DNA of 64,000 bases from Streptomyces iranensis (GTDB lineage Bacteria > Actinomycetota > Actinomycetes > Streptomycetales > Streptomycetaceae), in the NCBI RefSeq assembly GCF_017874715.1, contig NZ_JAGGLR010000017.1:224603-288602 (forward strand), written 5' to 3'. Position 1 is the first letter of the stretch, and every line of letters starts with the position of its first letter. The notes beneath the pieces were generated by a model that saw only the letters and a program-made list of their open reading frames with translations, did not search any database and was not told the DNA's origin. Of this stretch, positions 42,801-50,285 are shown piece by piece. A program made the translations under genes and the position numbers.

Positions 42801-44073
42801 GGACGGCCAGCGGGGCGCCGCTCAGGGCGCGCTCGATCTCGATGCGCGCGCCGTTGCGGTCCTGCAGGCTCTCCAGGACCAGGTAGACCGCGCCCGGCTC
42901 CTCCGTGGCGGCGGGATGGACGAACGTCCGCACTACACCCGCCTCCGGATCGGTGACCGTCATGACGCCGTCCGGTTTGCCGTCCCACTCCAGCGGCCAC
43001 CGCGCGCCCTTCGCGGGCAGCGTCGGCACCCCCGGCTCCGGCACCGGATACACCAGCCGCATCCCGTCCGCGGCGGCGAACACCACGCCCTCCGCGTCCA
43101 GTTGGACCCGCTCGTCCAGCAGACTGGCCCACGTCGGGCCGAACCACACCCCGCCCCGGTACGAGGACACATGAGTGCGCTCGAAGACCAGCGGCAGCGA
43201 CCCCGGCAGCGTCAGATCAGTCTGCTCCATCAGCATCGCGCCCGTCGCGATGTCGATCGGCTCGCCCGCGCACGGGCACTTCTTGGCCGGGCGGGCGGCC
43301 GGGCCCTCCTCGATGAGGTTCGGGCGCATCGAGGGCACCTTCGGCGGCTTGAGCAGATCCGGGACGCCCGTGAGCTTCGGCGTCACACCGGGCTTGAGCA
43401 CCCCGAGCCCGGCGCCGAAGATGCCGCCGTCGATCATGCCGTCCTTGGCGGCCTGGTTGACCTCGTCGAGGCTGAAACCCTTCTGCTGCCCCAGAGCGAT
43501 CTTCACCGGCTGGGCCACCGCCGCGTCGATCGTCACCGACAGCACGCTGGTGAAGACCGCGCCGGTGAAAATCTCCGCGGCCAGCGTCGCCACCGCCTCC
43601 TCCACCGCGATACCCAGCCCGCTCGCCATCGCGATGATCTCCGCGGCCACCTCGTCCGAGGCGCCTCCGGTGAACGGGGTCAGCAGGAGACCACCGACCA
43701 GCGCGGCCGCGTCGATGGCGATCTGCGCCTTCAGCGCGTCGATGGCGTCGTCGACCTTGTCGGCGAACTTCTCCAGGAACTTCGCCATGTTCCGGGCGGA
43801 CTTGGCGAGATTGCTCAGCCAGCCCTCGTCCTTGCCCTTGGCGTAACGCCCCCAGAAGGTCTCGAAGGCGTCGATCGCCTCGCCCTTGTTGTGGTGGATG
43901 AGCGTCGTGGCCGCCTTGTTGGTGGCGACCCGCACATCGTCCACGCTGTCGGCGAACGTCCGCCAGGCGTCGGCGGCATCGCGCAGGGTGCCGGAATTGG
44001 CGTCCGGCCACCACATGCCCAGCTTCATGAGGAGGGCCTTGGCCTTCTCCTCGATCTCGCTCCCGAAGCTCAC
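39832..44073 (-). CDS. Rhs polymorphic toxin with WXG-like N-terminus
   Basis: A 1413-aa toxin. Residues 1-110 are a helical WXG100-like export domain (KLGMWWPDANSGTLRDAADAW), pointing to type VII (ESX) secretion. A Gly/Ala-rich hydrophobic stretch (120-205) follows, then a DUF6531-type domain (CAGEPIDIATGAMLMEQTDL, around 270), about twenty YD/RHS repeats (G-x-x-T-x-Y-x-Y-D) from 450 to 1230, and the Rhs core end (RFPGQYADPETGLYYNYFRH, DPLGLDP). After FIDPMGRE comes a distinct 93-residue tip (1321-1413; VRYLERHRIAYWDPGKG, GGTVFTPKEGKTYF) that should be the toxic domain; it resembles small nuclease-type tips of actinomycete toxins, but its fold is not certain. The GTG start overlaps the WXG partner stop. 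Confidence 0.9.
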   Translation of the reverse strand: MSFGSEIEEKAKALLMKLGMWWPDANSGTLRDAADAWRTFADSVDDVRVATNKAATTLIHHNKGEAIDAFETFWGRYAKGKDEGWLSNLAKSARNMAKFLEKFADKVDDAIDALKAQIAIDAAALVGGLLLTPFTGGASDEVAAEIIAMASGLGIAVEEAVATLAAEIFTGAVFTSVLSVTIDAAVAQPVKIALGQQKGFSLDEVNQAAKDGMIDGGIFGAGLGVLKPGVTPKLTGVPDLLKPPKVPSMRPNLIEEGPAARPAKKCPCAGEPIDIATGAMLMEQTDLTLPGSLPLVFERTHVSSYRGGVWFGPTWASLLDERVQLDAEGVVFAAADGMRLVYPVPEPGVPTLPAKGARWPLEWDGKPDGVMTVTDPEAGVVRTFVHPAATEEPGAVYLVLESLQDRNGARIEIERALSGAPLAVRHSGGYYLAIDTEGRRVTALRLLDEPPSVYEPETNRASGTVVMRYGYDEAGNLTEVINSSGTPLRFTYDGEGRVTSWTDRNGTSFRYVYGPDGKVVRTEGSDGVFNGSLDYDDEARTTVYTDSLGHATRYCYSADGQLIEETDPLGHTTLTEWDARGDRKVSVTDPLGRTTRYGYDEDGNLTGVTLPDGARAEATYSALRLPVEVTEPGGGTWRHTYDDTGNLLATTDPVGATTAYGYTERGHLAEVTDALGNITRLTPDGAGLPIAVTDPLGHTTRVHRNAFGRVVEATDPLGHTTRMGWTTEGRPAWREEPDGARESWTWDGEGNLLTHTDPAGHATHQTSTHFDVPATRTEPDGATYAFAYNTELRLTEVTNPQGLTWTYTYDPAGRLTSETDFNGRTIAYTHDPAGGLLTRTGGAGETLHFTRDALGRTTEQRDEAGARTTYAYDAQGALIRAANPDVELTLERDAVGRVRSETVNGRTTTYAYDAVGRRTERTTPSGLRSVRTYDEAGRPTQLTTGTAGTLTFTYDAAGRETERRVGEAVRLTQTWDRADRLTTQTIGEGRDNEASRILQHRSYAYRADGYLTEIRELTSGTRRFDLDPVGRVTAVHAHGWTETYAYDAAGNLTNATAPDHASPGDREFTGTIIHRAGRTTYEHDAQGRLTRRTRKLLNGQTRTWTYIWNAEDRLTDATTPDGDHWRYAYDPLGRRVSKQRLAEDGTVAESVTFAWEDTRLAEQSTPDGKHTTWDYAPGSHRPLTQTDHTSLVRGPGESLIEKFTGADDDTTPRFHAIITDLVGTPTELVSAAGDLAWQHRTTLWGTDFPSGASGSMVDCPLRFPGQYADPETGLYYNYFRHYDPETARYVTPDPLGLDPAPNHHAYVRNPYRFIDPMGREACETAKNIAQHSRARAKDEGGMDHYVRDVKPEELDDYVDKVINEEVPNVEVRYLERHRIAYWDPGKGAVVVEEGDGGTVFTPKEGKTYFEDLE

Positions 44074-44453
44074 CGATGGCCGTCCGCGCCCGGACCCTGG
44101 TCATGACCCGAGCCGTGCTTGGCCTTGGTGAACATGCCCTCGATGAGCTTGTCGTTGTCGACATGCCCGTCGGCCATGTCGTTCATCGCCTCGTAGATGC
44201 TGGTCAAGCCGAGGACGAGAATGCCGGCCGCCGACTCGATGTGCTTCTGGTTCGGCTTGTACTGCTTGGCGAAGTCCTTACCGGGCTTGTCGTCCCCCCA
44301 CGGCTCGCCATAGCCGTCCAGTGTCGAGATCAGCGTGGTCAGCGCCTCACTCAGCTTCACCGCCTGGTGGTGGAACGTCGGCGCGACCGACTTGATGTCC
44401 GCCACCTTGATGTCCAGAACCTTGCCGCCGCCGTGCCCGCCGCCACTGCCCAT
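44070..44453 (-). CDS. WXG100-like ESX partner of the Rhs toxin
   Basis: A 127-aa mostly helical protein with a WXG-like hairpin (helix, then GEPWGDDKPGKDFAKQY, then helix). The motif GEPWGDDKPG is a common form in Streptomyces type VII partners. The ATG at 44453 follows GGGGGAGG; the gene overlaps the Rhs start by four bases (GTGA). It probably pairs with the WXG-like N-terminus of the toxin for secretion; no ESX machinery genes are in the window. Confidence 0.8.
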   Translation of the reverse strand: MGSGGGHGGGKVLDIKVADIKSVAPTFHHQAVKLSEALTTLISTLDGYGEPWGDDKPGKDFAKQYKPNQKHIESAAGILVLGLTSIYEAMNDMADGHVDNDKLIEGMFTKAKHGSGHDQGPGADGHR

Positions 44454-44599
44454 GCGACGCCTCCCCCGCTGAACCGAACCTTTGTCGTACAAAGCTTCCA
44501 GGCTAGGGCGGCAACCATCACGGACCGTTCAACGTGGCCTCTACAGCGAGTAAAGAGTGCTCACCCCGAGGTGCGTCCCACTCCCCCTACCGGCGGCCG

Positions 44600-44647
44600 T
44601 TGACGAAACGGAACGTGGATCCGTATATTAATCGGAACGACGATCCG
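44600..44647 (+). promoter_or_regulatory. Promoter with tandem operator half-sites before the epimerase
   Basis: TTGACG (44600-44605), 18 bp, TATATT (44624-44629). Two 15-bp direct repeats, CGGAACGTGGATCCG (44609-44623) and CGGAACGACGATCCG (44633-44647), flank the -10; each is itself an imperfect palindrome. A dimeric repressor (TetR type) probably binds here; no adjacent regulator gene is obvious. Confidence 0.6.
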
Positions 44648-44689
44648 CTTCTGGCGGGGTCGCGATCATGCCGTAAGGAGAGTTCAGGA

Positions 44690-45637
44690 ATGATTCTGGT
44701 CACCGGGGGGCTCGGCTTCATCGGCTCCCACACCGTGCAGGCCCTGCTGGCCGCGGGCGAGGAGTGTGTGCTGGTCCAGCGCAGCTCCACCGAGCCGCCG
44801 ACCGGGCGGTTCGACGCGCCGGTCGCGGTGGAGCGGGCCGACATCACCGATCTGAGCGCGCTGCTCGACGTGGGCACGCGCCACAAGATCACCGGCATTG
44901 TGCACCTCGCGGGGTCCATGCCCTGGCCGCCGAGCCCCGAGCAGCCCATCGAGGCGACGCGCAAGGCGATCGGCGGCCTGCTCAACGTCCTCCAGGCCGC
45001 GCGGGACTGGGACGTGCGGCGGGTCGGGGTCGCGAGCACGATCGGCGTCTACGGTGGCGGCGGAGCCGAGGGCCCGCTCACCGAGGACATGCCCGTGTCG
45101 TTGAACTCGGGGCACCTCATCCCGACCTTCAAGAAGATCGGCGAGCTGCTCAACGACCACATGGCCGACGCCACCGGCATCGAGATCGTCAACTACCGCA
45201 TCTCCGGCATCTGGGGGCCGCTCGAGCCGCACGGCCCGCTGTTCTTCGCCGCCCCCGAACTCGTCCACGCCGCCGCGCGCGGCGTCGAGCCGGACCTCTC
45301 CCCCCTCCCGGCGCCCGCCTACGCGGAGGACTCGCTCGACCTCTGCTACGCGAAGGACGCGGGCCGGGCGATCGCACTCCTCCAACTCGCGGACCGCCTC
45401 AACCACCGCACCTACAACGTGGCCTCCGGCCGTGCCACCAGCAACGCCGAGATCATCGCCGCCATCAAGAAGGTCGTCCCCGATGCCCGGGTCGACCTCC
45501 CCATCGGTGGAGCCAGCTCGCAGACGTATCTCGACATCACCCGCATCCGGCAGGACACCGGCTACGAGCCCGCCTACGACACCGAGCGCGCGGTCGCCGA
45601 GTACATCGCCTGGCTGCGGGCGGGCAATGAGCGCTGA
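44690..45637 (+). CDS. NAD-dependent epimerase/dehydratase (extended SDR), atypical active site
   Basis: A 315-aa extended short-chain dehydrogenase. The N-terminal nucleotide motif is TGGLGFIGSH; a middle motif GIVHLAGSMPWPP and ASTIGVYGGGG correspond to strands 4 and 5. At the place of the catalytic Tyr-x-x-x-Lys the sequence reads IPTFKKIGELL, so the tyrosine appears replaced by phenylalanine. This makes normal dehydrogenase or epimerase chemistry doubtful; a sensor or altered mechanism is possible. ATG at 44690 follows AAGGAG. It is convergent with the DHFR-like gene and has a well-defined promoter/operator region. Confidence 0.85.
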   Translation: MILVTGGLGFIGSHTVQALLAAGEECVLVQRSSTEPPTGRFDAPVAVERADITDLSALLDVGTRHKITGIVHLAGSMPWPPSPEQPIEATRKAIGGLLNVLQAARDWDVRRVGVASTIGVYGGGGAEGPLTEDMPVSLNSGHLIPTFKKIGELLNDHMADATGIEIVNYRISGIWGPLEPHGPLFFAAPELVHAAARGVEPDLSPLPAPAYAEDSLDLCYAKDAGRAIALLQLADRLNHRTYNVASGRATSNAEIIAAIKKVVPDARVDLPIGGASSQTYLDITRIRQDTGYEPAYDTERAVAEYIAWLRAGNER

Positions 45638-45652
45638 GCCAGAGCCCCCTGG

Positions 45653-46309
45653 TCAGCGACGGGTGGTGAGGCGGGTGAGGGTGACGCCGTTGGGGAAGGC
45701 CGTGCGTTCGGCGACACCGAAGACGGTGGGATCGAAGGCGCCGTCGAAGGCGGGAATCCCGGCACCCGCGACGACGGGGTAGTTCTTGATCACCAGTTCG
45801 TCGATCTCCGGCAGCAGGGCACCCGCGAGCTTGCCGCCACCGCAGAGCCAAACGTTCAGCGCCGTGCCGTCCAGCCTCGTGTCGTCCTGCCCCGTGCCGT
45901 CCAGCCCCGTGCCGTCCAGCCCCGTGCCGCCCTCCCGCTTGAGCTCGCGTACGAGGGCGAGCGGGTCGCCCGGGACGACGGTGACTGCCGGGTCGATATC
46001 GGGCTTGAGGGTGCTGGACACGACGTACTGGCGCAGGTGGGCGTACGGGCTGGTGATCCCGGCGTCGAGGGCGGGGCGGTAGGTGCCGAGGCCCATGAGG
46101 ACGGTGTCGAAGTGGCGGTTGGGCGCGTCGGCCAGGCCGGCCGCCGCGCGGTGGGCGGTCGGGACGGTCTCGGGAAACAGCGTGTTGGTCCAGTTCGAGT
46201 AGGCGGCGGACTGCTGTTCGTCGCCGCCGGGGAAGAAGTCGTACTCGCCGCCCGGCCCCGCGATGCGGCCGTCGAGCGTGATACCGACGTAGTACACGAG
46301 CTTTCGCAT
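45653..46309 (-). CDS. Dihydrofolate-reductase-fold protein (RibD C-terminal type)
   Basis: A 218-aa NADPH-dependent reductase-like protein of the DHFR/RibD-C superfamily (MRKLVYYVGITLDGRIAGPGG, then VLMGLGTYRPAL, LWLCGGGKLAGALLPEIDEL). These proteins are common in actinomycetes; the real substrate is rarely known, and it is not the housekeeping folate enzyme. Residues around 132-150 are a Gly/Asp/Thr repeat (GTGLDGTGLDGTG) encoded by 15-bp tandem repeats in a surface loop. It is divergent from a TetR regulator, with direct repeats in the gap. Confidence 0.85.
   Translation of the reverse strand: MRKLVYYVGITLDGRIAGPGGEYDFFPGGDEQQSAAYSNWTNTLFPETVPTAHRAAAGLADAPNRHFDTVLMGLGTYRPALDAGITSPYAHLRQYVVSSTLKPDIDPAVTVVPGDPLALVRELKREGGTGLDGTGLDGTGQDDTRLDGTALNVWLCGGGKLAGALLPEIDELVIKNYPVVAGAGIPAFDGAFDPTVFGVAERTAFPNGVTLTRLTTRR
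45861..45931. repeat. 15-bp tandem repeat inside the DHFR-like gene
   Basis: Almost five copies of CCCGTGCCGTCCAGC or variants; in frame, adding five residues per copy to a loop. Confidence 0.9.
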
Positions 46310-46323
46310 CTCTAGCCGCTCCA

Positions 46324-46364
46324 AACGTAGTACTCTGCTTGTAGTGGTTGGAACGTAGTACTAC
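46324..46364. promoter_or_regulatory. Operator between the DHFR-like gene and TetR regulator
   Basis: Direct repeats AACGTAGTACT at 46324-46334 and 46352-46362 (28 bp apart); the second extends to the palindrome GTAGTACTAC (46355-46364). Position between divergent genes fits binding by the TetR protein. Confidence 0.65.
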
Positions 46365-46380
46365 AGCTGGAGTGGTGTCA

Positions 46381-46959
46381 ATGGTGAGACGGAACGACCA
46401 GCGGCGCGCCGCCCTCGTGGACGCCGCGATCGAGGTACTGGCCAAGGAGGGCGCGCGCGGCCTGACCTTCCGCGCGGTGGACGCCGAGGCCGCCGTACCC
46501 GCCGGGACCGCGTCCAACTACTTCGGCAGCCGCGACGACGTGCTCACCCAGGCCGGCGCCCGCGTCTATGAGCGGCTCCAGCCCGACGAGGCCACGATCG
46601 CCCGCCAGCGGGCGGCGGGCCGCGACCGGGAGACCTACGCGGAGCTGATGCGCGAGCTCGTCAGCCGCGTCGCCTCATTCCGCACCGGCTATCTCGCGCT
46701 GCTGGAACTCCGCCTCGAGGCCACCCGCCGGCCCGGCCTGCGCAAGGTTCTCACCGAGCGGGTCCGGGCCGACCTCGACGCCAACGTCGCGTACCACCAG
46801 GAATCGGGCCTCCCCGGCGACGCCACGGCCGTCAAGCTGCTCATGCTGGCGCTGAACTGGCTGATCGTCGAGCAGCTCACCCTGCCGGACGTCTTCACGG
46901 AGGCGGAGCGGGATCAGCTGGTGGCGGCCGCGGTGGAGCGCATCGTGGCGGCGGAGTAA
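46381..46959 (+). CDS. TetR-family regulator
   Basis: A 192-aa regulator. The helix-turn-helix is RGLTFRAVDAEAAVPAGTASNYF followed by SRDDVLTQAG (pieces of a standard TetR N-terminus). The C-terminal domain is a usual ligand pocket. The ATG at 46381 is chosen because the open frame upstream would cover the operator repeats. It should repress the divergent DHFR-like gene and itself. It ends 31 bp from the convergent uppS. Confidence 0.88.
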   Translation: MVRRNDQRRAALVDAAIEVLAKEGARGLTFRAVDAEAAVPAGTASNYFGSRDDVLTQAGARVYERLQPDEATIARQRAAGRDRETYAELMRELVSRVASFRTGYLALLELRLEATRRPGLRKVLTERVRADLDANVAYHQESGLPGDATAVKLLMLALNWLIVEQLTLPDVFTEAERDQLVAAAVERIVAAE

Positions 46960-46990
46960 GAATCGGGTCAGAGCCTCGCGCTCCTACCGC

Positions 46991-47824
46991 TTACGCGGAC
47001 GGGGAGTCCTTCTTCAGCTGCTCCTCATTGGGGATCGCCCCGCCGAAGCGGCGGTCCCGCGAGGCGAATTCCAGGCACGCCCGCCAAAGGTCGCGCCGGT
47101 CGAAGTCCGGCCACAGCACGTCCTGGTACACCATCTCGGCGTACGCGCTCTGCCAGATCAGGTAGTTGGACGTCCGCTGCTCGCCCGAGGGGCGCAGGAA
47201 GAGATCCACGTCCGGCATGTCCGGGTAGTAGAGGTACTTCGCGAACGTCTTCTCGTTCACCTTCGACGGATCGAGGCGGCCCGCCCGGACGTCCTCCGCC
47301 AGCGCCTTCGCCGCGTCCGCGATCTCCGCGCGGCCGCCGTAGTTCATGCAGAAGTACATCGTCATGGCGTCGTTGTCCTTGGTCTGCTCCTGGGCGACCT
47401 GGAGCTCCTGCGCCACCGACTTCCACAGCTTCGGCATCCGGCCCGCCCAGCGGATCCGGACGCCCATCGCGTCCATCTCGTCGCGGCGGCGGCGGATGAC
47501 ATCGCGGTTGAAGTTCATCAGGAAGCGCACCTCGTCGGGCGAGCGCTTCCAGTTCTCGGTCGAGAAGGCGTAGAGGGAGAGGTTCTTGACGCCCATCTCG
47601 AGGCAGCCCTTGAGCACGTCCAGCACGACGCCCTCGCCGACCTTGTGCCCCTCGGTGCGCGGCAGCCCGCGCTCCTTGGCCCAGCGGCCGTTGCCGTCCA
47701 TCACGCAGGCCACGTGCTGCGGCACCAGCTCACCGGGGATCTTCGGCGGCCGGGCGCCGGACGGGTGCGGCTCCGGGGTCCGGTACTCGCGCCGCTGTCG
47801 GCCCAGAAACCCGCGTCCTGCCAT
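46991..47824 (-). CDS. uppS: Isoprenyl transferase (undecaprenyl-diphosphate synthase type)
   Basis: A 277-aa cis-prenyltransferase making the long polyprenyl diphosphate carrier for cell-wall synthesis. Hallmarks: HVACVMDGNGRWAKERG (Mg and diphosphate-binding Asp), LSLYAFSTENWKR, and the C-terminal DLFLRPSGEQRTSNYLIWQSAYAE (read around RPSGEQRTSN). Start: ATG 47824 gives the N-terminus usual in Streptomyces (GRGFLGRQRREYRTPEPHP); an ATG three codons upstream (47833) is too close to the ribosome site. It is downstream of recO on the same strand, a conserved actinomycete pair. Confidence 0.95.
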   Translation of the reverse strand: MAGRGFLGRQRREYRTPEPHPSGARPPKIPGELVPQHVACVMDGNGRWAKERGLPRTEGHKVGEGVVLDVLKGCLEMGVKNLSLYAFSTENWKRSPDEVRFLMNFNRDVIRRRRDEMDAMGVRIRWAGRMPKLWKSVAQELQVAQEQTKDNDAMTMYFCMNYGGRAEIADAAKALAEDVRAGRLDPSKVNEKTFAKYLYYPDMPDVDLFLRPSGEQRTSNYLIWQSAYAEMVYQDVLWPDFDRRDLWRACLEFASRDRRFGGAIPNEEQLKKDSPSA

Positions 47825-47874
47825 GCCTGCCATGTCTCCCTCAGCTCTTGCTCTCTGTGCTACTGCTTCTGCTG

Positions 47875-48624
47875 CTACTTCTCTACGTACCGCAGCGACC
47901 GAAGTCCCCGCTCCAGGTGCCAGTGCAAATACGCCGCCACGAGCCCGCTGCCCTCCCGGGCATGCCTCAGCTCACACGCGTCCGCCGTCTCCCAGTCCCC
48001 GGTCAGCAGCGCGCCCAGCAGCGTCAGCGACTCCGCCGAGGGTACGACGCTTCCGGGCACCCGGCACTCTCCGCAGATGACCCCGCCCGCGCCGACCGAG
48101 AAGAACCGGTTCGGACCGGGCATCCCGCACTTGGCGCAGTCGTCGAAACTCGGTGCGTAGCCGTTCACGGCGAGGGAACGGAGCAGAAACGCGTCCAGGA
48201 CGAGATGGGGCTCGTGATCCCCGGCGGCGAGGGTGCGCAGCGCGCCGACGAGCAGCAGATACTGCTGCACTGCGGGCTCGCCCTCGTGGTCGGTGAACCG
48301 CTCGGCCGTCTCCAGCATGGCCGTACCAGCGGTGTAGCGGGCGTAGTCCGTGACGATCGACCCACCGTACGGAGCGATGGTCTCGCTCTGCGTACACAGC
48401 GGCAGCCCGCGGCCGATCAGCTCGCCACCACCGCGTGAGAAGAACTGCACGTCGACATGGCTGAACGGTTCGAGCCGCGCCCCGAACTTCGACTTCGTCC
48501 GCCGCACGCCCCGCGCGACGGCGCGGACCCGGCCGTTGTTACGGGTGAGCAGCGTGATGATCCGGTCCGCCTCACCCAGCTTCTGGGTGCGCAGCACGAT
48601 GCCGTCGTCGCGGAACAGACTCAT
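47875..48624 (-). CDS. recO: DNA repair protein RecO
   Basis: A 249-aa recombination mediator that helps load RecA at gaps. The N-terminal OB-fold is recognisable (RDDGIVLRTQKLGEADRIIT, then RAVARGVRRTKSKFGARLEP in pieces), followed by the helical domain and a zinc-binding cluster (CAKCGMPG and CGECR). ATG at 48624 (MSLFRDDG) is taken in preference to an in-frame ATG three codons before. Located 50 bp upstream of uppS. Confidence 0.95.
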   Translation of the reverse strand: MSLFRDDGIVLRTQKLGEADRIITLLTRNNGRVRAVARGVRRTKSKFGARLEPFSHVDVQFFSRGGGELIGRGLPLCTQSETIAPYGGSIVTDYARYTAGTAMLETAERFTDHEGEPAVQQYLLLVGALRTLAAGDHEPHLVLDAFLLRSLAVNGYAPSFDDCAKCGMPGPNRFFSVGAGGVICGECRVPGSVVPSAESLTLLGALLTGDWETADACELRHAREGSGLVAAYLHWHLERGLRSLRYVEK

Positions 48625-48639
48625 GGCGCCCATTGTCCC

Positions 48640-48840
48640 CTAGCGGGACAGCTGATCGAACCGCCCGGCCCGGACGGCCCGGGTGAGCGACCGGAGGGCG
48701 GTGGGGGTGGTAGTGATCACGGTCTGCGGCTCGTCGCTCTCGCGCAGAAGGACGGCGTCCAGGGTTCGGGCCAGCTCGACGCAGTTGTTGGCCGCGTCAC
48801 CTGAGTACGAGGACTTCCGCCAGGGTTGTATGTCCGACAT
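48640..48840 (-). CDS. DUF397 protein
   Basis: A 66-aa member of the DUF397 family (PWRKSSYSGDAANNCVELA), small proteins nearly always encoded next to DUF5753 XRE regulators in Streptomyces and thought to act as their partners in development-linked switches. It begins immediately after the XRE stop; ATG at 48840 has AAGG at a suitable distance, while ATG at 48846 is too close to it. Deletions of such pairs affect sporulation and antibiotic production in some species, which is general family knowledge. Confidence 0.92.
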   Translation of the reverse strand: MSDIQPWRKSSYSGDAANNCVELARTLDAVLLRESDEPQTVITTTPTALRSLTRAVRAGRFDQLSR

Positions 48841-48850
48841 CTCCATGCCT

Positions 48851-49708
48851 TCAGAGCTGTTGCGCGATGTCGCGAACGAAGTCGCGCGTGTCCTCAGGGC
48901 TGAGTGACAGCCCCTGCGTCCGGTCCAGGACTTCCCGGTAGTTGGCAACGAGCGTTTCCGCGTCCACCAAGGCGACTCCGGTCGCCACGTCGAGCTGAAC
49001 GGTGTCCAGCTGCGGCACCGGTCCGGCCGCATAGAGTACGGAAGCCCCCGCGCCAGGAAAACCTCCGGCCGCGAACGGAATCACGCGCAGGGTCACGTTG
49101 TCGCGCTCGGACGCCTCCAGCAGGTACTCCAACTGGCCTCGGGCCACCTTGGCGCCACCGAACCGCATCCGCAACGCGGCCTCGTGGACGAGGAAGGTGC
49201 ACTGCGGCGGATTGTCCCTGTCCAGTACGTCCCGACGCTTCAGCCGGTGGGACAGCCTGCGACGGTGCTCGACCGCGGTGAGATCGGGTACCGCCGTAGC
49301 GAACACGGCTCTGGCATAGTCCTCCGTCTGCAACAGCCCCGGGACATGCATCGGCTGCATCGTTCTCAGACTCACGGCATAGTGTTCCAGTTCGGCCAGA
49401 TCGAGCGCGCCTGCGGGCAGCTTCCCCCGGTACTCCTCCCACCAGCCGTGCACCCTCTCCACGGCCATGGCCGCCAGCGCGTCAACGTACGCCTGGTCCG
49501 CGCACGAGTAGATTGCCGCGAGCGTCCTGACTCGCTCCTCGCTCATGCCGAGGCGACCCGCCTCCATGTTGCTGATCCGGGTGCGATCCGCGCCCAACTC
49601 CTCGCCGGCGCGGGCCACGGTCATTCCGGCGTGCTCGCGCATCTTGCGCAGTTCCGTACCGAGGCGCCGCTGCCTCGCGGTCGGGCCTGACCTGGGTGAC
49701 ACCAGCAC
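48851..49708 (-). CDS. XRE-family regulator with DUF5753 domain
   Basis: A 285-aa regulator. The N-terminal helix-turn-helix (RLGTELRKMREHAGMTVARAG, then ADRTRISNMEAGR) is followed by the DUF5753 domain (LEHYAVSLRTMQPMHVPGLLQTEDYAR, read around VPGLLQTEDYAR), which is the putative ligand domain. It forms a typical triad with the DUF397 gene and the divergent HATPase protein at 49824. The 16-bp palindrome at 49741-49756 lies in the divergent gap and is a likely binding site. Confidence 0.92.
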   Translation of the reverse strand: MLVSPRSGPTARQRRLGTELRKMREHAGMTVARAGEELGADRTRISNMEAGRLGMSEERVRTLAAIYSCADQAYVDALAAMAVERVHGWWEEYRGKLPAGALDLAELEHYAVSLRTMQPMHVPGLLQTEDYARAVFATAVPDLTAVEHRRRLSHRLKRRDVLDRDNPPQCTFLVHEAALRMRFGGAKVARGQLEYLLEASERDNVTLRVIPFAAGGFPGAGASVLYAAGPVPQLDTVQLDVATGVALVDAETLVANYREVLDRTQGLSLSPEDTRDFVRDIAQQL

Positions 49709-49740
49709 GCTCCCCTTCAGTTAACGGTTACCGGAAGCAT

Positions 49741-49756
49741 AGTGCACACGTGCACT
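49741..49756. promoter_or_regulatory. Palindrome between the XRE regulator and ATPase gene
   Basis: Arms AGTGCAC / GTGCACT with a 2-bp centre. It overlaps the start of the region leading to the HATPase gene and lies 33 bp before the XRE start. Confidence 0.55.
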
Positions 49757-49823
49757 CAGATGCTCTATGGTTCTGGTAGCGCAGCGCATCGAACCAATCA
49801 CGCACCGTGTTGGGAGCACCGCC

Positions 49824-50252
49824 ATGCCCGAAGTCGCCGAACCCACCGAACCCCCATACGCCTACCGCCTCAGCGCCCCCAACTCCCCCAAGAGCCCCAG
49901 GGTCTGCCGCGACGCGGTCGCCGCACTCCTCCAGGCCAACGACCTGCACGACCTCGCGGACACGGCGAAACTCCTGGTCTCCGAGGCCGTGACGAACGTC
50001 AATCAGCACACCGACACCCAGCTGATCCACATCGACACCCTCGTCCGCGACCGCATCGCGACGATCGCCGTACGCGACGGCTCCCCGGAACGCCACCCGT
50101 ACCCCCGCGACGCGGCACCCGACGAGGAGGGCGGACGCGGGCTGTTCCTGATGCGGGAGCTGGCCTACGCATGGGGCGTCACCTGGGAGAACGGGCTGCG
50201 CCCCACCGGCAAGCACATCTGGTTCGAGCTGCGCGACCCGCCCACCGAATGA
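49824..50252 (+). CDS. HATPase_c anti-sigma-factor-like ATP-binding protein
   Basis: A 142-aa protein of the SpoIIAB/RsbW-like GHKL ATPase family found in great numbers in Streptomyces. The N box is LVSEAVTNVNQHT, the G1 box VRDGSPERHPY, the G2 box GGRGLFLMREL, and a conserved tail WENGLRPTGKHIWFELR. Typical role: binding of a sigma factor or anti-anti-sigma factor, or kinase in a partner-switch. ATG at 49824 follows GGGAG. It is divergent from the XRE/DUF397 pair, a conserved association. A second, truncated copy of the family's C-terminal tail occurs at 58911. Confidence 0.88.
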   Translation: MPEVAEPTEPPYAYRLSAPNSPKSPRVCRDAVAALLQANDLHDLADTAKLLVSEAVTNVNQHTDTQLIHIDTLVRDRIATIAVRDGSPERHPYPRDAAPDEEGGRGLFLMRELAYAWGVTWENGLRPTGKHIWFELRDPPTE

Positions 50253-50285
50253 CGGGCGCCCCAGCAGCTCGCGCTCCGCCGGAGG

